From positions 1 to 15,189 of the forward strand of contig JAKSCP010000139.1 in NCBI GenBank assembly GCA_022360535.1: a stretch of 15,189 bases of DNA, in the 5' to 3' direction. This DNA is from Pseudomonadales bacterium. Its GTDB lineage: Bacteria; Pseudomonadota; Gammaproteobacteria; Pseudomonadales; Pseudohongiellaceae. The notes under the pieces are model-generated. The model saw only the letters and a program-made list of their open reading frames with translations. It had not been told where the DNA came from and made no database searches. This document shows positions 6,802-13,899 of this stretch, piece by piece. A program made the position numbers and the translations under genes. How positions within the stretch are numbered: the stretch's first letter is position 1; each line of letters starts with the position of its first letter.

Positions 6802-7594
6802 ACTGGGCAAACAATTCCTCTAGCTTCTCTCCAGGCTGGTCGGCACGCATAAATGACTCGCCCACCAGGAACCCAAAGATACCATTATCAATCATCAACG
6901 AAACATCCGCTGGGTTGTGAATCCCACTCTCGGTGATGATCGACTTGCTATCAGGAATATGTTTTGCCAGCTCCAACGTAGTATCGAGAGAAGTTTCGAA
7001 TGAATGCAAATCTCGATTGTTGATGCCGATCAGGTCCGTATCCAGTTGCAGTGCTTTTTCTAACTCATCACGATTGTGAACTTCCACCAATATATCGATA
7101 GAAATTTCATTCGCATAAGCCGCAAGCTCGATTAATTGTGAATGTTGCAAGGCTGCAACAATTAGCAGAATACAATCTGCGCCGAGAACCCGAGACTCGG
7201 CTATCTGATAGGGATCGATAATGAAGTCTTTACGAATTACCGGAAGGTTGCAGGCACTCCTGGCCGCCACTAGATAGCCATCTGCACCCTGAAAGTAATC
7301 CCGGTCAGTCAAGATAGAAAGACAGGTGGCGCCATGGTCAGCATAATCCTGAGCATGATGAGCGGGGTGGAAATCTTCGCGGATCAGCCCTTTGGAAGGC
7401 GATGCCTTTTTGATTTCTGCGATAACTGCGGGTTTCTTTTGTGCAATTCTGGACTCGATCGCTGCTGCGAATCCACGGGTAGGACTACTCTCGGAAAGCC
7501 GGGATTCTAACTCGTCCAGGCTAACGTGAAACCTGGCCTCACTGACTTCCTCAGCCTTGCGCGCAATGATTTGATCCAGGATCGACGCTGCCAT
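6794..7594 (-). CDS. trpC: Indole-3-glycerol phosphate synthase
   Basis: A TIM-barrel enzyme that closes the ring of CdRP to indole-3-glycerol phosphate, the fourth step of tryptophan synthesis. Motifs in order: VIAEIKKASPSKG (about residues 57-69, with the phosphate-binding and catalytic E60 and Lys), TDRDYFQGADGYL, PVIRKDFIIDPYQI (K122, general acid), ADCILLIVAAL, DILVEVHNRDELEKAL, IGINNRDLHSFE and the C-terminal ITESGI..FLVGESFM. The frame is open upstream to 7657, but the family begins near ILDQIIARKAEEV, so ATG 7594 is chosen (266 residues), four bases after the trpD stop. ATG 7606, overlapping the trpD end, is the alternative. It is monofunctional (no TrpF domain). The 3' end overlaps dgkA. 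Confidence 0.97.
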   Translation of the reverse strand: MAASILDQIIARKAEEVSEARFHVSLDELESRLSESSPTRGFAAAIESRIAQKKPAVIAEIKKASPSKGLIREDFHPAHHAQDYADHGATCLSILTDRDYFQGADGYLVAARSACNLPVIRKDFIIDPYQIAESRVLGADCILLIVAALQHSQLIELAAYANEISIDILVEVHNRDELEKALQLDTDLIGINNRDLHSFETSLDTTLELAKHIPDSKSIITESGIHNPADVSLMIDNGIFGFLVGESFMRADQPGEKLEELFAQYG

Positions 7595-7598
7595 CAGA

Positions 7599-8627
7599 CT
7601 ACTCATTGAACTGAGATGTAAAGCTGACCAGCTCATCCAGCTTTTCCAGCGCCGCACCAGATTCCAGAATAGCTCTGGCCTGCTGCACTCCCGCGTTCAG
7701 ATCCTCAGCCAGGCCAGCAACATAGATCGCAGCCCCGGAGTTGAGCGCCACAATGTCGCTGGCAGCCTGGTTCTCGTTGGCCAGCGCCGCCTTGAGCATC
7801 GCCAGGCTTTCCCTGGCCGAATCGATTTGTAGCGAACTGAAATCTGCATGACCAGATACACCAAAATCTTCCGGATTGACTGTGTACTGCGAAATCTCAC
7901 CCTCTTTCAGCTCACCTATCTGCGTCGGCGCAGCAAGACTTATCTCGTCCAGCCCATCATCCGCAGCAACCACCAGCACATGTTCGCTCCCCAGAGATTT
8001 CAGAACTTCCAGGACTATAGGTATCCACGCCGCATCGAAGATGCCCATCACCTGGTTGGGGGCGCTGGCAGGATTGGTTAACGGACCGAGCAAATTAAAA
8101 ACAGTTCGCACACCAATTTCTTTACGTGCAGTGATCACATGCTTCATGGCACTGTGATGTGCGGGAGCAAACATAAATCCAACCCCCACTTCTTCGATCG
8201 TGGTTGCCACTTGAGCCGGATCAAGCGCCAGATTTACGCCCGCTGCTTCCAGCACATCTGCGCTGCCACTCTTGCTGGTGGCACCGCGATTGCCGTGTTT
8301 AGCAACCCTGGCGCCTGATGCCGCAGCAACAATTGCAGACGCGGTAGATACATTGAATTTATTGGAACCGCTGCCGCCGGTCCCACAGGTATCCACCAGA
8401 TGATCTTTGTTTGCCACTTCCACTTTTGTGGACAGCTCTCGCATGACCGTTGCGCCACCGAGTAACTCGGCTGGCTTTACCCCTTTCATTTGCAAGCCAA
8501 CAAGAAATGCCGCATTTTGCGCATCCGTTGTCTCACCGCCCATGATGTCGCGCATGACCGCAATCATCTCTTCGGTATTGAGATCGTCTCGACTAGTGAC
8601 TTTTTTGATTGCACTAACGATATCCAC
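7599..8627 (-). CDS. trpD: Anthranilate phosphoribosyltransferase
   Basis: This enzyme transfers phosphoribose from PRPP to anthranilate, the second step of the Trp branch. The N-terminal helical domain holds LNTEEMIAVMRDIMGGETTDAQ. The catalytic domain shows DTCGTGGSGSNKFNVSTA, AKHGNR, SKSGSADVLEAAG, GVGFMFAPAHHSAMKH, NLLGPLTNPA and the Mg-binding GLDEISL. I place the start at GTG 8627: AGGAG (8637-8641) is nine bases upstream, and the protein then begins (M)DIVSAIKKV, like other TrpD N-termini, with 342 residues. The longer frame from TTG 8651, which overlaps the trpG stop as TTGA, adds eight polar residues and lacks a good ribosome binding site. One oddity is that the PRPP loop reads GTGGS (residues 82-86) where the better-known enzymes have GTGGD. 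Confidence 0.97.
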   Translation of the reverse strand: MDIVSAIKKVTSRDDLNTEEMIAVMRDIMGGETTDAQNAAFLVGLQMKGVKPAELLGGATVMRELSTKVEVANKDHLVDTCGTGGSGSNKFNVSTASAIVAAASGARVAKHGNRGATSKSGSADVLEAAGVNLALDPAQVATTIEEVGVGFMFAPAHHSAMKHVITARKEIGVRTVFNLLGPLTNPASAPNQVMGIFDAAWIPIVLEVLKSLGSEHVLVVAADDGLDEISLAAPTQIGELKEGEISQYTVNPEDFGVSGHADFSSLQIDSARESLAMLKAALANENQAASDIVALNSGAAIYVAGLAEDLNAGVQQARAILESGAALEKLDELVSFTSQFNE

Positions 8628-8647
8628 TTGATGTTTCTCCTGCTTGC

Positions 8648-9229
8648 TCAAACGTTTTGCAAAAAGTTACGCAATAATTGATGGCCGTGTTCGCTAAGAA
8701 TGGATTCAGGATGGAATTGCACGCCTTCTACTGGCAACTCCTTATGCCGCACTCCCATTATTTCCTCACGATTGCCTGACTCGTCTTCGGTCCAGGCAGT
8801 GACTTCCAGACAATCTGGCAAAGTTCCCTGATCGATCACCAGGGAGTGGTAGCGAGTTGCGGTAAACGGTTCCACGATACCATTGAACACCCCTTTCCCA
8901 TCGTGCCGGATCGCAGACATCTTGCCGTGCATGACCTTGCCAGCCCGCACGATACTGCCACCGAATGCCTGACCGATACTCTGATGACCAAGACAGATGC
9001 CCAGCAGGGGGATTTTGCCTGCGAATCGTTCCACTACAGAAAGTGATATTCCAGCTTCGTTCGGAGTGCAGGGGCCCGGGGAAAGAACGATGTGGTCAGG
9101 CGCCTTCTCTGCTATCTCATCCAGGCTGATAGCATCATTGCGATACACTTCTACCTCAGCATCCAGCTCGCCAAGATACTGCACCACGTTATAAGTGAAG
9201 GAATCATAATTATCGATCATCAAAAGCAT
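8648..9229 (-). CDS. trpG: Anthranilate synthase component II (glutamine amidotransferase)
   Basis: The class I glutaminase subunit that delivers ammonia to TrpE for anthranilate formation. At 193 residues from ATG 9229 it begins MLLMIDNYDSFTYN, the exact family N-terminus. The upstream in-frame stretch to 9382 is not protein-like and crosses the likely promoter. Motifs: oxyanion-hole LSPGPCTPNEAG (about 49-60), nucleophile C79 in LLGICLGHQSIGQAFGG, RYHSLV, and the catalytic H173 and E175 in VQFHPESI. It is the first gene of trpGDC-dgkA. A GAGG lies about 11 bases before the ATG. In many pseudomonads the same protein also serves as PabA for folate; I see no separate pabA here. Its partner trpE lies about 1.6 kb away in another transcript. 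Confidence 0.98.
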   Translation of the reverse strand: MLLMIDNYDSFTYNVVQYLGELDAEVEVYRNDAISLDEIAEKAPDHIVLSPGPCTPNEAGISLSVVERFAGKIPLLGICLGHQSIGQAFGGSIVRAGKVMHGKMSAIRHDGKGVFNGIVEPFTATRYHSLVIDQGTLPDCLEVTAWTEDESGNREEIMGVRHKELPVEGVQFHPESILSEHGHQLLRNFLQNV

Positions 9230-9304
9230 TGTGTGACCAGCCTCGAAGCCGCAATATCTCTGCGGTTGTAGTGCCTGTGAGCGCCCGTGTACAAAAACGC
9301 GCCA

Positions 9305-9339
9305 ATCATAGCAGCCAAGCCCAATTCTGTCTTGGCAGC
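9305..9339 (-). promoter_or_regulatory. Candidate trpGDC promoter with overlapping inverted repeat
   Basis: On the minus strand AAGACA (9328-9333) and TATGAT (9305-9310) are separated by 17 bases, a reasonable sigma-70 promoter (four of six and five of six matches). Transcription would start near 9298, about 70 bases before trpG. An inverted repeat, GCTGCCAAG (9331-9339) and CTTGGCTGC (9311-9319) on that strand, with one mismatch per arm and an 11-base centre, spans the -35 and spacer, where a repressor would act. It does not look like the CTAG-centred TrpR operator. No leader peptide rich in Trp codons with a following terminator is seen in the leader, so attenuation is unlikely. Confidence 0.45.
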
Positions 9340-9411
9340 GAAACTGATCCCATACAGGCGTGAGTACGTAACTCCAGCACAAGAATTAGGAATCTCATCA
9401 GATAACGCGCA

Positions 9412-10833
9412 ATGACAGCAATCAATATAGTCTGGTTCAGACAGGACCTGAGACTAAAGGACAATCCTGCCCTGGTGGCGGCAGCACAGAACGGTTTAGT
9501 ACTCCCGATCTATATTCTTGATGATGAGAACTCAGGAAACTGGAAGATGGGAGCAGCCAGCCGCTGGTGGTTGCACCAGTCTCTCACCGAATTAGATAAA
9601 TCCCTGGGCCACAACTTATGGATACTCGCTGGCGACCCACGCCAGTTACTTCCGGAACTGGCACAAACACACAAGGCGGAAGCCGTGTATTGGAATCGCT
9701 GTTATGAGCCCTGGCGTACCGAACGTGACCGAAAAATAAAATCCACGCTGGAAGCAGCCGGAACACCAGCCAAGAGTTTTAATGGCAGCCTGCTTTGGGA
9801 GCCCTGGCAAAATCTGAAAACCGACGGCACCCCCTATAAAGTTTTTACGCCCTTTTATCGAAACGGTATCGCCGGTGGGGTCGATTCCCACAGTGTGATT
9901 TCAGAGCAAGCGCCACTGAAGCTAGTGGACTGCCAGCAGACGGATGACAAGCTCGCTAAACTGGATTTGATGCCATCAATACCCTGGTATGCAGGATTCA
10001 CCGAACACTTCAATCCTGGTGAGGTCGGTGCTGAAGACAAGCTGCAGCGCTTCATCGAAACTGGCATCAGCAACTACAAAGCCGGTCGGGATTATCCTGC
10101 ACTCAATAATGTCTCGCGGCTCTCCCCCCATTTGCACTTTGGTGAAATCTCACCGCACCGGATCTGGAACGAGGCGGAGTCGGCAGCCCAATTCGATGGG
10201 GCAGCCGTCCAGGCGGAACATTTTCAGCGGGAGCTTGCATGGCGTGAGTTTTCCTATTCACTGCTCTACCACTTCCCTACCCTGACCGAGGACAACCTGA
10301 ACCCACGGTTCGACGAATTTCCCTGGCATCATGACGATGAACTGCTGCAGCAGTGGCAGCGCGGAGAAACAGGCTATCCCCTGGTGGATGCTGGCATGCG
10401 GGAGTTGTGGGCCACTGGCTACATGCACAATCGCGTGCGCATGGTGGTGGGGTCGTTCCTGGTAAAAAATTTACTGCAGCACTGGCACACAGGAGCTCAC
10501 TGGTTCTGGGACTGCCTGTTGGACGCCGACCTGCCTAACAATACCTGTAGCTGGCAGTGGGTCGCAGGATGCGGTGCCGATGCCGCGCCCTACTTCCGAG
10601 TATTTAACCCCATTACTCAGTCGCAGAAATTTGAAGCCGAAGCCTATATCAGACGTTATGTGCCAGAGCTGGCAAAACTGCCGGATAAGTATATTCACGA
10701 ACCCTCTAAGGCACCCGGTGTTGAACTCGCCGCTGCGAATGTTGAACTTGGCAAGAATTACCCGCAACCTATCGTCGACCTGAAAGCATCGCGGGAGCGC
10801 GCTCTGAGCGCTTACCAGACTATCAAAGCCTAA
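9412..10833 (+). CDS. phrB: Deoxyribodipyrimidine photolyase (class I CPD photolyase)
   Basis: A 473-residue flavoprotein that repairs UV-made cyclobutane pyrimidine dimers with blue light. The N-terminal antenna domain starts INIVWFRQDLRLKDNPAL. The FAD-binding helical domain contains LSPHLHFGEISPHRIW, ELAWREFSYSLLYHFP, GYPLVDAGMRELWATGYMHNRVRM and NNTCSWQWVAGCGADAAPYF. W305, W358 and W381 fall where the E. coli electron-transfer triad lies (W306, W359, W382), which favours a working photolyase over a divergent cryptochrome. The length equals that of E. coli PhrB (472). It stands alone on the plus strand between the divergent trpG and the convergent trpE. No LexA box, clear -35 or strong ribosome binding site is visible in the 182 bases upstream, so its control is unknown. 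Confidence 0.96.
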   Translation: MTAINIVWFRQDLRLKDNPALVAAAQNGLVLPIYILDDENSGNWKMGAASRWWLHQSLTELDKSLGHNLWILAGDPRQLLPELAQTHKAEAVYWNRCYEPWRTERDRKIKSTLEAAGTPAKSFNGSLLWEPWQNLKTDGTPYKVFTPFYRNGIAGGVDSHSVISEQAPLKLVDCQQTDDKLAKLDLMPSIPWYAGFTEHFNPGEVGAEDKLQRFIETGISNYKAGRDYPALNNVSRLSPHLHFGEISPHRIWNEAESAAQFDGAAVQAEHFQRELAWREFSYSLLYHFPTLTEDNLNPRFDEFPWHHDDELLQQWQRGETGYPLVDAGMRELWATGYMHNRVRMVVGSFLVKNLLQHWHTGAHWFWDCLLDADLPNNTCSWQWVAGCGADAAPYFRVFNPITQSQKFEAEAYIRRYVPELAKLPDKYIHEPSKAPGVELAAANVELGKNYPQPIVDLKASRERALSAYQTIKA

Positions 10834-10868
10834 GCCTAAACTAAGTATCAGGAATCTAACCAGGATAA

Positions 10869-12347
10869 TTACTCGACGACCAGAGATTGGCCTGCCATCT
10901 GCACTGCACGCACTATGGCGCGTGCCTTGTTTTGGGTCTCTTCCCATTCCTTGTCTGGTTGAGAATCAGCGACGATGCCGGCTCCAGCCTGCACATAAAG
11001 AGTGTCATCTTTAATCACTGCGGTGCGAATCGCGATAGCCATATCCATGTTGTCATTCCAGGACAAATACCCCATGGCGCCACCGTAGATGCCACGCTTG
11101 TCTGGTTCCAATTCATCGATGATTTCCATGGCCCGCACTTTCGGTGCACCGCTTAAGGTGCCAACCGGTAATGTCGATCGCAAGACATCCAGCGCTGTCT
11201 TGTCATCGCTGATGTCACTTTCGACGATGGAGGCGATATGCATAACGTGGGAGTAGCGCTCGACAAACATTTTGCGAGGCACGTGCACCGAACCGATTTT
11301 TGGAACCCGACCTGAGTCATTGCGGCTTAGGTCAATTAGCATCAAGTGTTCGGCAATTTCCTTTTCATCGGCCAACAGTTCCTGTTCCAGCGCCTGATCT
11401 TCTTCCTCAGTAGATCCCCGCTTGCGAGTGCCAGCCAGCGGCCGAACAGTTATCTTTCCAGCCTCAACACGGGCCAAAATTTCTGGAGACGCACTCACTA
11501 CATGATGGTCGCCCATGTCAAAAAACACCATATAAGGGGAAGGATTGAGATAGCGTAATGCGCGATACACCTGAATCGGATCCCCATCAAACTTCACTGA
11601 CATCCGTTGCGCCAGGACCACCTGCATGACATCACCGGCAACGATGTAGTCCTTGATTCGATCCACTGCCGCTTTATAGTCCTGCTCACTGAAGTAATGA
11701 GTGAAGTCCTGCTCAGAAATAGCGACATTTTTTTGGTGGGCGGGAATTTGCACCGGCTGCTGCAGCTTCGCTGAGAGTTCATCCAGGCGACTTTGCGCTT
11801 TGTCATAGGACGCTTCTTGAGCAGGGTCGACATTGATGACAAAAGAGATAGTGCCGCGCAAGTTGTCGAACACCACCACTTCTTCAGACACCATCAACAA
11901 AATATCCGGCGTGCCAATAACATCCTGACCTTTTGCCTCACCAATACTGGTCTCCACATAACGCACCGTGTCATAGGCAAAGTAGCCCACCAGGCCACCA
12001 GTAAATCGCTGCTCCTGAGAGACCGGGGCAACGCGATAGCGCGACTTGAACTCGGTGACGAACTGAAAGGGATCCTCGGTTTCGACTTGCTCTACTACTT
12101 CTCCGTTCGTTTCAACACTCACTGCATTGCCGGAAACCCGGATGATGGTATTACTGGGTAAACCGATAATGGAGAAGCGACCCCATTTCTCCCCACCCTG
12201 CACGGATTCGAAGAAATAGCTGTGCTTGCCTTTGCCTAACTTGAGATAGGTGCTGAGAGGTGTTTCCGTGTCCGCCAGCACTTCACGCACCACGGGGATG
12301 CGGTTGTAGCCCTGCTCAACCAATTGCTGAAATTGTTCGGGGGTCAT
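10869..12347 (-). CDS. trpE: Anthranilate synthase component I
   Basis: The large subunit, which makes anthranilate from chorismate using ammonia from TrpG; this is the committed, feedback-controlled step. From ATG 12347 it has 492 residues and begins MTPEQFQQLVEQGYNRIPV, the family N-terminus. The frame stays open to 12437 but those residues overlap rpe and do not look like TrpE. The Trp-binding region carries SYFFESVQGGEKWGRFS (about 43-59), where related enzymes have SYLLES. The chorismate domain shows DYIVAGDVMQVVLAQRM, RPLAGTRKRG, DEKEIAEHLMLIDLSRND, GTLSGAPKVRAMEIIDELE and GIYGGAMGYL. It starts 19 bases after rpe and has no leader peptide of its own, so it is very likely co-transcribed with rpe. 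It ends 35 bases from the convergent phrB; no terminator is seen there. Confidence 0.98.
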   Translation of the reverse strand: MTPEQFQQLVEQGYNRIPVVREVLADTETPLSTYLKLGKGKHSYFFESVQGGEKWGRFSIIGLPSNTIIRVSGNAVSVETNGEVVEQVETEDPFQFVTEFKSRYRVAPVSQEQRFTGGLVGYFAYDTVRYVETSIGEAKGQDVIGTPDILLMVSEEVVVFDNLRGTISFVINVDPAQEASYDKAQSRLDELSAKLQQPVQIPAHQKNVAISEQDFTHYFSEQDYKAAVDRIKDYIVAGDVMQVVLAQRMSVKFDGDPIQVYRALRYLNPSPYMVFFDMGDHHVVSASPEILARVEAGKITVRPLAGTRKRGSTEEEDQALEQELLADEKEIAEHLMLIDLSRNDSGRVPKIGSVHVPRKMFVERYSHVMHIASIVESDISDDKTALDVLRSTLPVGTLSGAPKVRAMEIIDELEPDKRGIYGGAMGYLSWNDNMDMAIAIRTAVIKDDTLYVQAGAGIVADSQPDKEWEETQNKARAIVRAVQMAGQSLVVE

Positions 12348-12366
12348 GGCCGACAAAGAGGAAGCC

Positions 12367-13050
12367 TCAGTGGTTTTCCCCGGCTGCCTGTCCAAGCTGG
12401 GCACGCATGGCGTCGATAGTTTCCCGATAGTCTGCACTGTTAAAAATGGCGGACCCGGCTACGAACATATCGGCTCCGGCAGCGGCGATTTCCTTTATGT
12501 TATCGATCCCTACACCACCATCTACTTCGAGACGGATGGAGTAACCACTGGCATCGATCAGTTGGCGGACCTTCTGCAGCTTCTTGAGTGTCGACGGGAT
12601 GAACTTCTGGCCACCAAAACCAGGATTCACCGACATCAGCAGAATCACATCGATCTTGTCCATTACGAATTCCAGGCAATCGATGGGAGTTGCCGGGTTG
12701 AATACCAGACCCGATTTGCAACCTTGATCTCTGACCAGTTGCAGAGAACGATCAATATGCTGGGTCGCTTCCGGATGGAAGCTGATGTAACTGGCACCGG
12801 CCTTGGCGAAATCCAGAATCAATTGATCTACCGGTGTCACCATCAAGTGCACATCAATTGGCGCCGTGATGTTATGGTTGCGCAGCGCCTGACACACCAT
12901 GGGACCGATGGTGAGATTGGGCACATAGTGATTATCCATCACATCAAAATGGATCACGTCAGCACCGGCATCCAGCACCGCATTCACTTCTTCCCCAAGG
13001 CGGGCGAAATCAGCCGAGAGAATGGAAGGTGCAATCAAGTAATCTGTCAT
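12367..13050 (-). CDS. rpe: Ribulose-phosphate 3-epimerase
   Basis: A 227-residue TIM-barrel enzyme that interconverts ribulose 5-phosphate and xylulose 5-phosphate in the pentose phosphate pathway. Metal ligands and catalytic residues are in place: S9 in IAPSILSADF, H34 and D36 in VIHFDVMDNHYVPN, H68 in IDVHLMV, and the second catalytic Asp in LEVDGGVG; MSVNPGFGGQKF forms the phosphate loop. ATG 13050 is preceded by TGAGG (13057-13061) six bases upstream, a good ribosome binding site. In Pseudomonas and many relatives, gph (phosphoglycolate phosphatase) lies between rpe and trpE; here only 19 bases separate them, so gph has been lost or moved. Linking rpe with trpE ties ribose-phosphate supply (PRPP) to tryptophan synthesis. 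The 266-residue frame on the opposite strand is a shadow. Confidence 0.98.
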   Translation of the reverse strand: MTDYLIAPSILSADFARLGEEVNAVLDAGADVIHFDVMDNHYVPNLTIGPMVCQALRNHNITAPIDVHLMVTPVDQLILDFAKAGASYISFHPEATQHIDRSLQLVRDQGCKSGLVFNPATPIDCLEFVMDKIDVILLMSVNPGFGGQKFIPSTLKKLQKVRQLIDASGYSIRLEVDGGVGIDNIKEIAAAGADMFVAGSAIFNSADYRETIDAMRAQLGQAAGENH

Positions 13051-13060
13051 AGCGCGCCTC

Positions 13061-13093
13061 AGATCGGTATGAGATCAGTGAGAGATCGGAGTG
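13061..13093. repeat. Three tandem 11-bp repeats in the rpe-trpE leader
   Basis: Plus-strand units AGATCGGTATG, AGATCAGTGAG and AGATCGGAGTG follow one another without gaps, with 8 to 9 of 11 bases shared between any two. Each carries a GATC site. The array begins at the predicted rpe start site (about 13093) and ends at the TGAGG ribosome binding site. Eleven bases is roughly one helical turn, so a protein could bind all three on one DNA face, or bind the three GAUC repeats in the leader RNA. Confidence 0.6.
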
Positions 13094-13099
13094 GCGGCT

Positions 13100-13128
13100 A
13101 TTCTACAGAGAATGAGGGGGCTTGTCCT
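13100..13128 (-). promoter_or_regulatory. Candidate sigma-70 promoter of rpe-trpE
   Basis: On the minus strand AGGACA (13123-13128) and TAGAAT (13100-13105) are separated by exactly 17 bases; each hexamer matches well enough (four and five of six). The start site would be about 13093, some 43 bases before rpe and right at the first 11-bp repeat. Some transcription may also run in from amgK-murU-djlA upstream, since no terminator is seen in the 108-base gap. Confidence 0.45.
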
Positions 13129-13158
13129 GACGCAACAAAAGTATGAGGAGACGGAATA

Positions 13159-13896
13159 TCACGCTCTCATTTTGCGTGCGTCGCAGATTTCTTCGTAGGC
13201 AGTGCGAATCTTCGAAGCCTTTTCCTGAGCTTCTCGCATGGCTTCTTCGGAAAGGTTTTCCTGATTCAGTTTGTCGGGATGATAGCGAGTCATCAAACGC
13301 AGATAGGCGGGACGGACTTCTTCGTTTCGCGCATCAGGTAACAGACGCAGAGTATTGTAGGCTTCCACTAACAGACCGCTGCTGCGAGGTGTCGGCCCAT
13401 AGTATCTTTGATGCCCACCATGGAACTCGGCACAAAACTCCAGGAACCTGGGCTTATCGAAACCCAACACTTCCGCCACATCTCTCAACAGCATTTTTTC
13501 CTTGAGACGCATGCTGCCCTTGCAGAACACCAGTCTTAGCTGCACCTTCATAAACAGTCTGGCGAGTTCACTGTCACGGCCTATATAAGAAACCAATTCT
13601 TCAACAAGCAGCAGGATATCGGTGTCCAGCTGCTTGCCCAATTCAAAGTAATCGATGGCTTCCTGGCGCTGTCGCGGACTTAGATCCAGAAGTTGCATGA
13701 CCGAGGTAGCGTAATCCACTTCCTGACTACTCACCCTGCCATCAATCTTGGAGAGCCTGCCCATCAAGGCAAATAGAGCTCGATGCAGTACTTTTTGCGC
13801 CTTGCCACCCGCAGGCACTTCGCAGCCGGGGGCTGTCCCGCTGAGTCGATCAGCAACTGCGCGTTTGTAGGCCCGATTCTGGAAGGTAGCCAACAT
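13159..13896 (-). CDS. djlA: DjlA-like co-chaperone: TerB-like domain plus C-terminal J domain, no membrane anchor
   Basis: A 245-residue protein. Residues about 35-160 form an all-helical TerB/DjlA-type domain (ALFALMGRLSKIDGRVSSQEV, then LQLVFC-like helices, ending DVAEVLGFDKPRFLEF). After a short Gly/Ser/Pro linker comes a J domain (about 175-240) with AYNTLRLLPDARNEEVRPAY and the essential HPD at 206-208. J domains stimulate the ATPase of DnaK. E. coli DjlA has an N-terminal membrane helix; here the N-terminus is charged and polar. An in-frame TAA (the murU stop) lies two codons before the ATG, so no anchor can be added. A GGAGA seven bases upstream supports ATG 13896. It follows murU by three bases. 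The exact role is uncertain; the domain assignment is firm. Confidence 0.85.
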   Translation of the reverse strand: MLATFQNRAYKRAVADRLSGTAPGCEVPAGGKAQKVLHRALFALMGRLSKIDGRVSSQEVDYATSVMQLLDLSPRQRQEAIDYFELGKQLDTDILLLVEELVSYIGRDSELARLFMKVQLRLVFCKGSMRLKEKMLLRDVAEVLGFDKPRFLEFCAEFHGGHQRYYGPTPRSSGLLVEAYNTLRLLPDARNEEVRPAYLRLMTRYHPDKLNQENLSEEAMREAQEKASKIRTAYEEICDARKMRA

Positions 13897-13899
13897 GAA

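Noticed and set aside
7595..7657. Longer trpC start
   Set aside because: The extra residues (MRRWKSWMSWSALHLSS) overlap trpD and do not resemble any TrpC N-terminus.
9245..9261. CCGCA/TGCGG hairpin in the trpG leader as an attenuator
   Set aside because: Only a 5-bp stem, no T-run after it and no competing structure that I can see.
9230..9382. N-terminal extension of trpG and possible Trp leader peptide
   Set aside because: The extension contains several Trp codons, but it spans the likely promoter, has no ribosome binding site and no following terminator; TrpG homologues begin at MLLMIDNYDSF.
10834..10868. Terminator between convergent phrB and trpE
   Set aside because: The 35 bases contain no stem with a T-run on either strand.
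12346..13146. 266-residue frame antisense to rpe
   Set aside because: rpe has all catalytic residues and a good ribosome binding site on the other strand; the His/Ile-rich antisense frame is a shadow.
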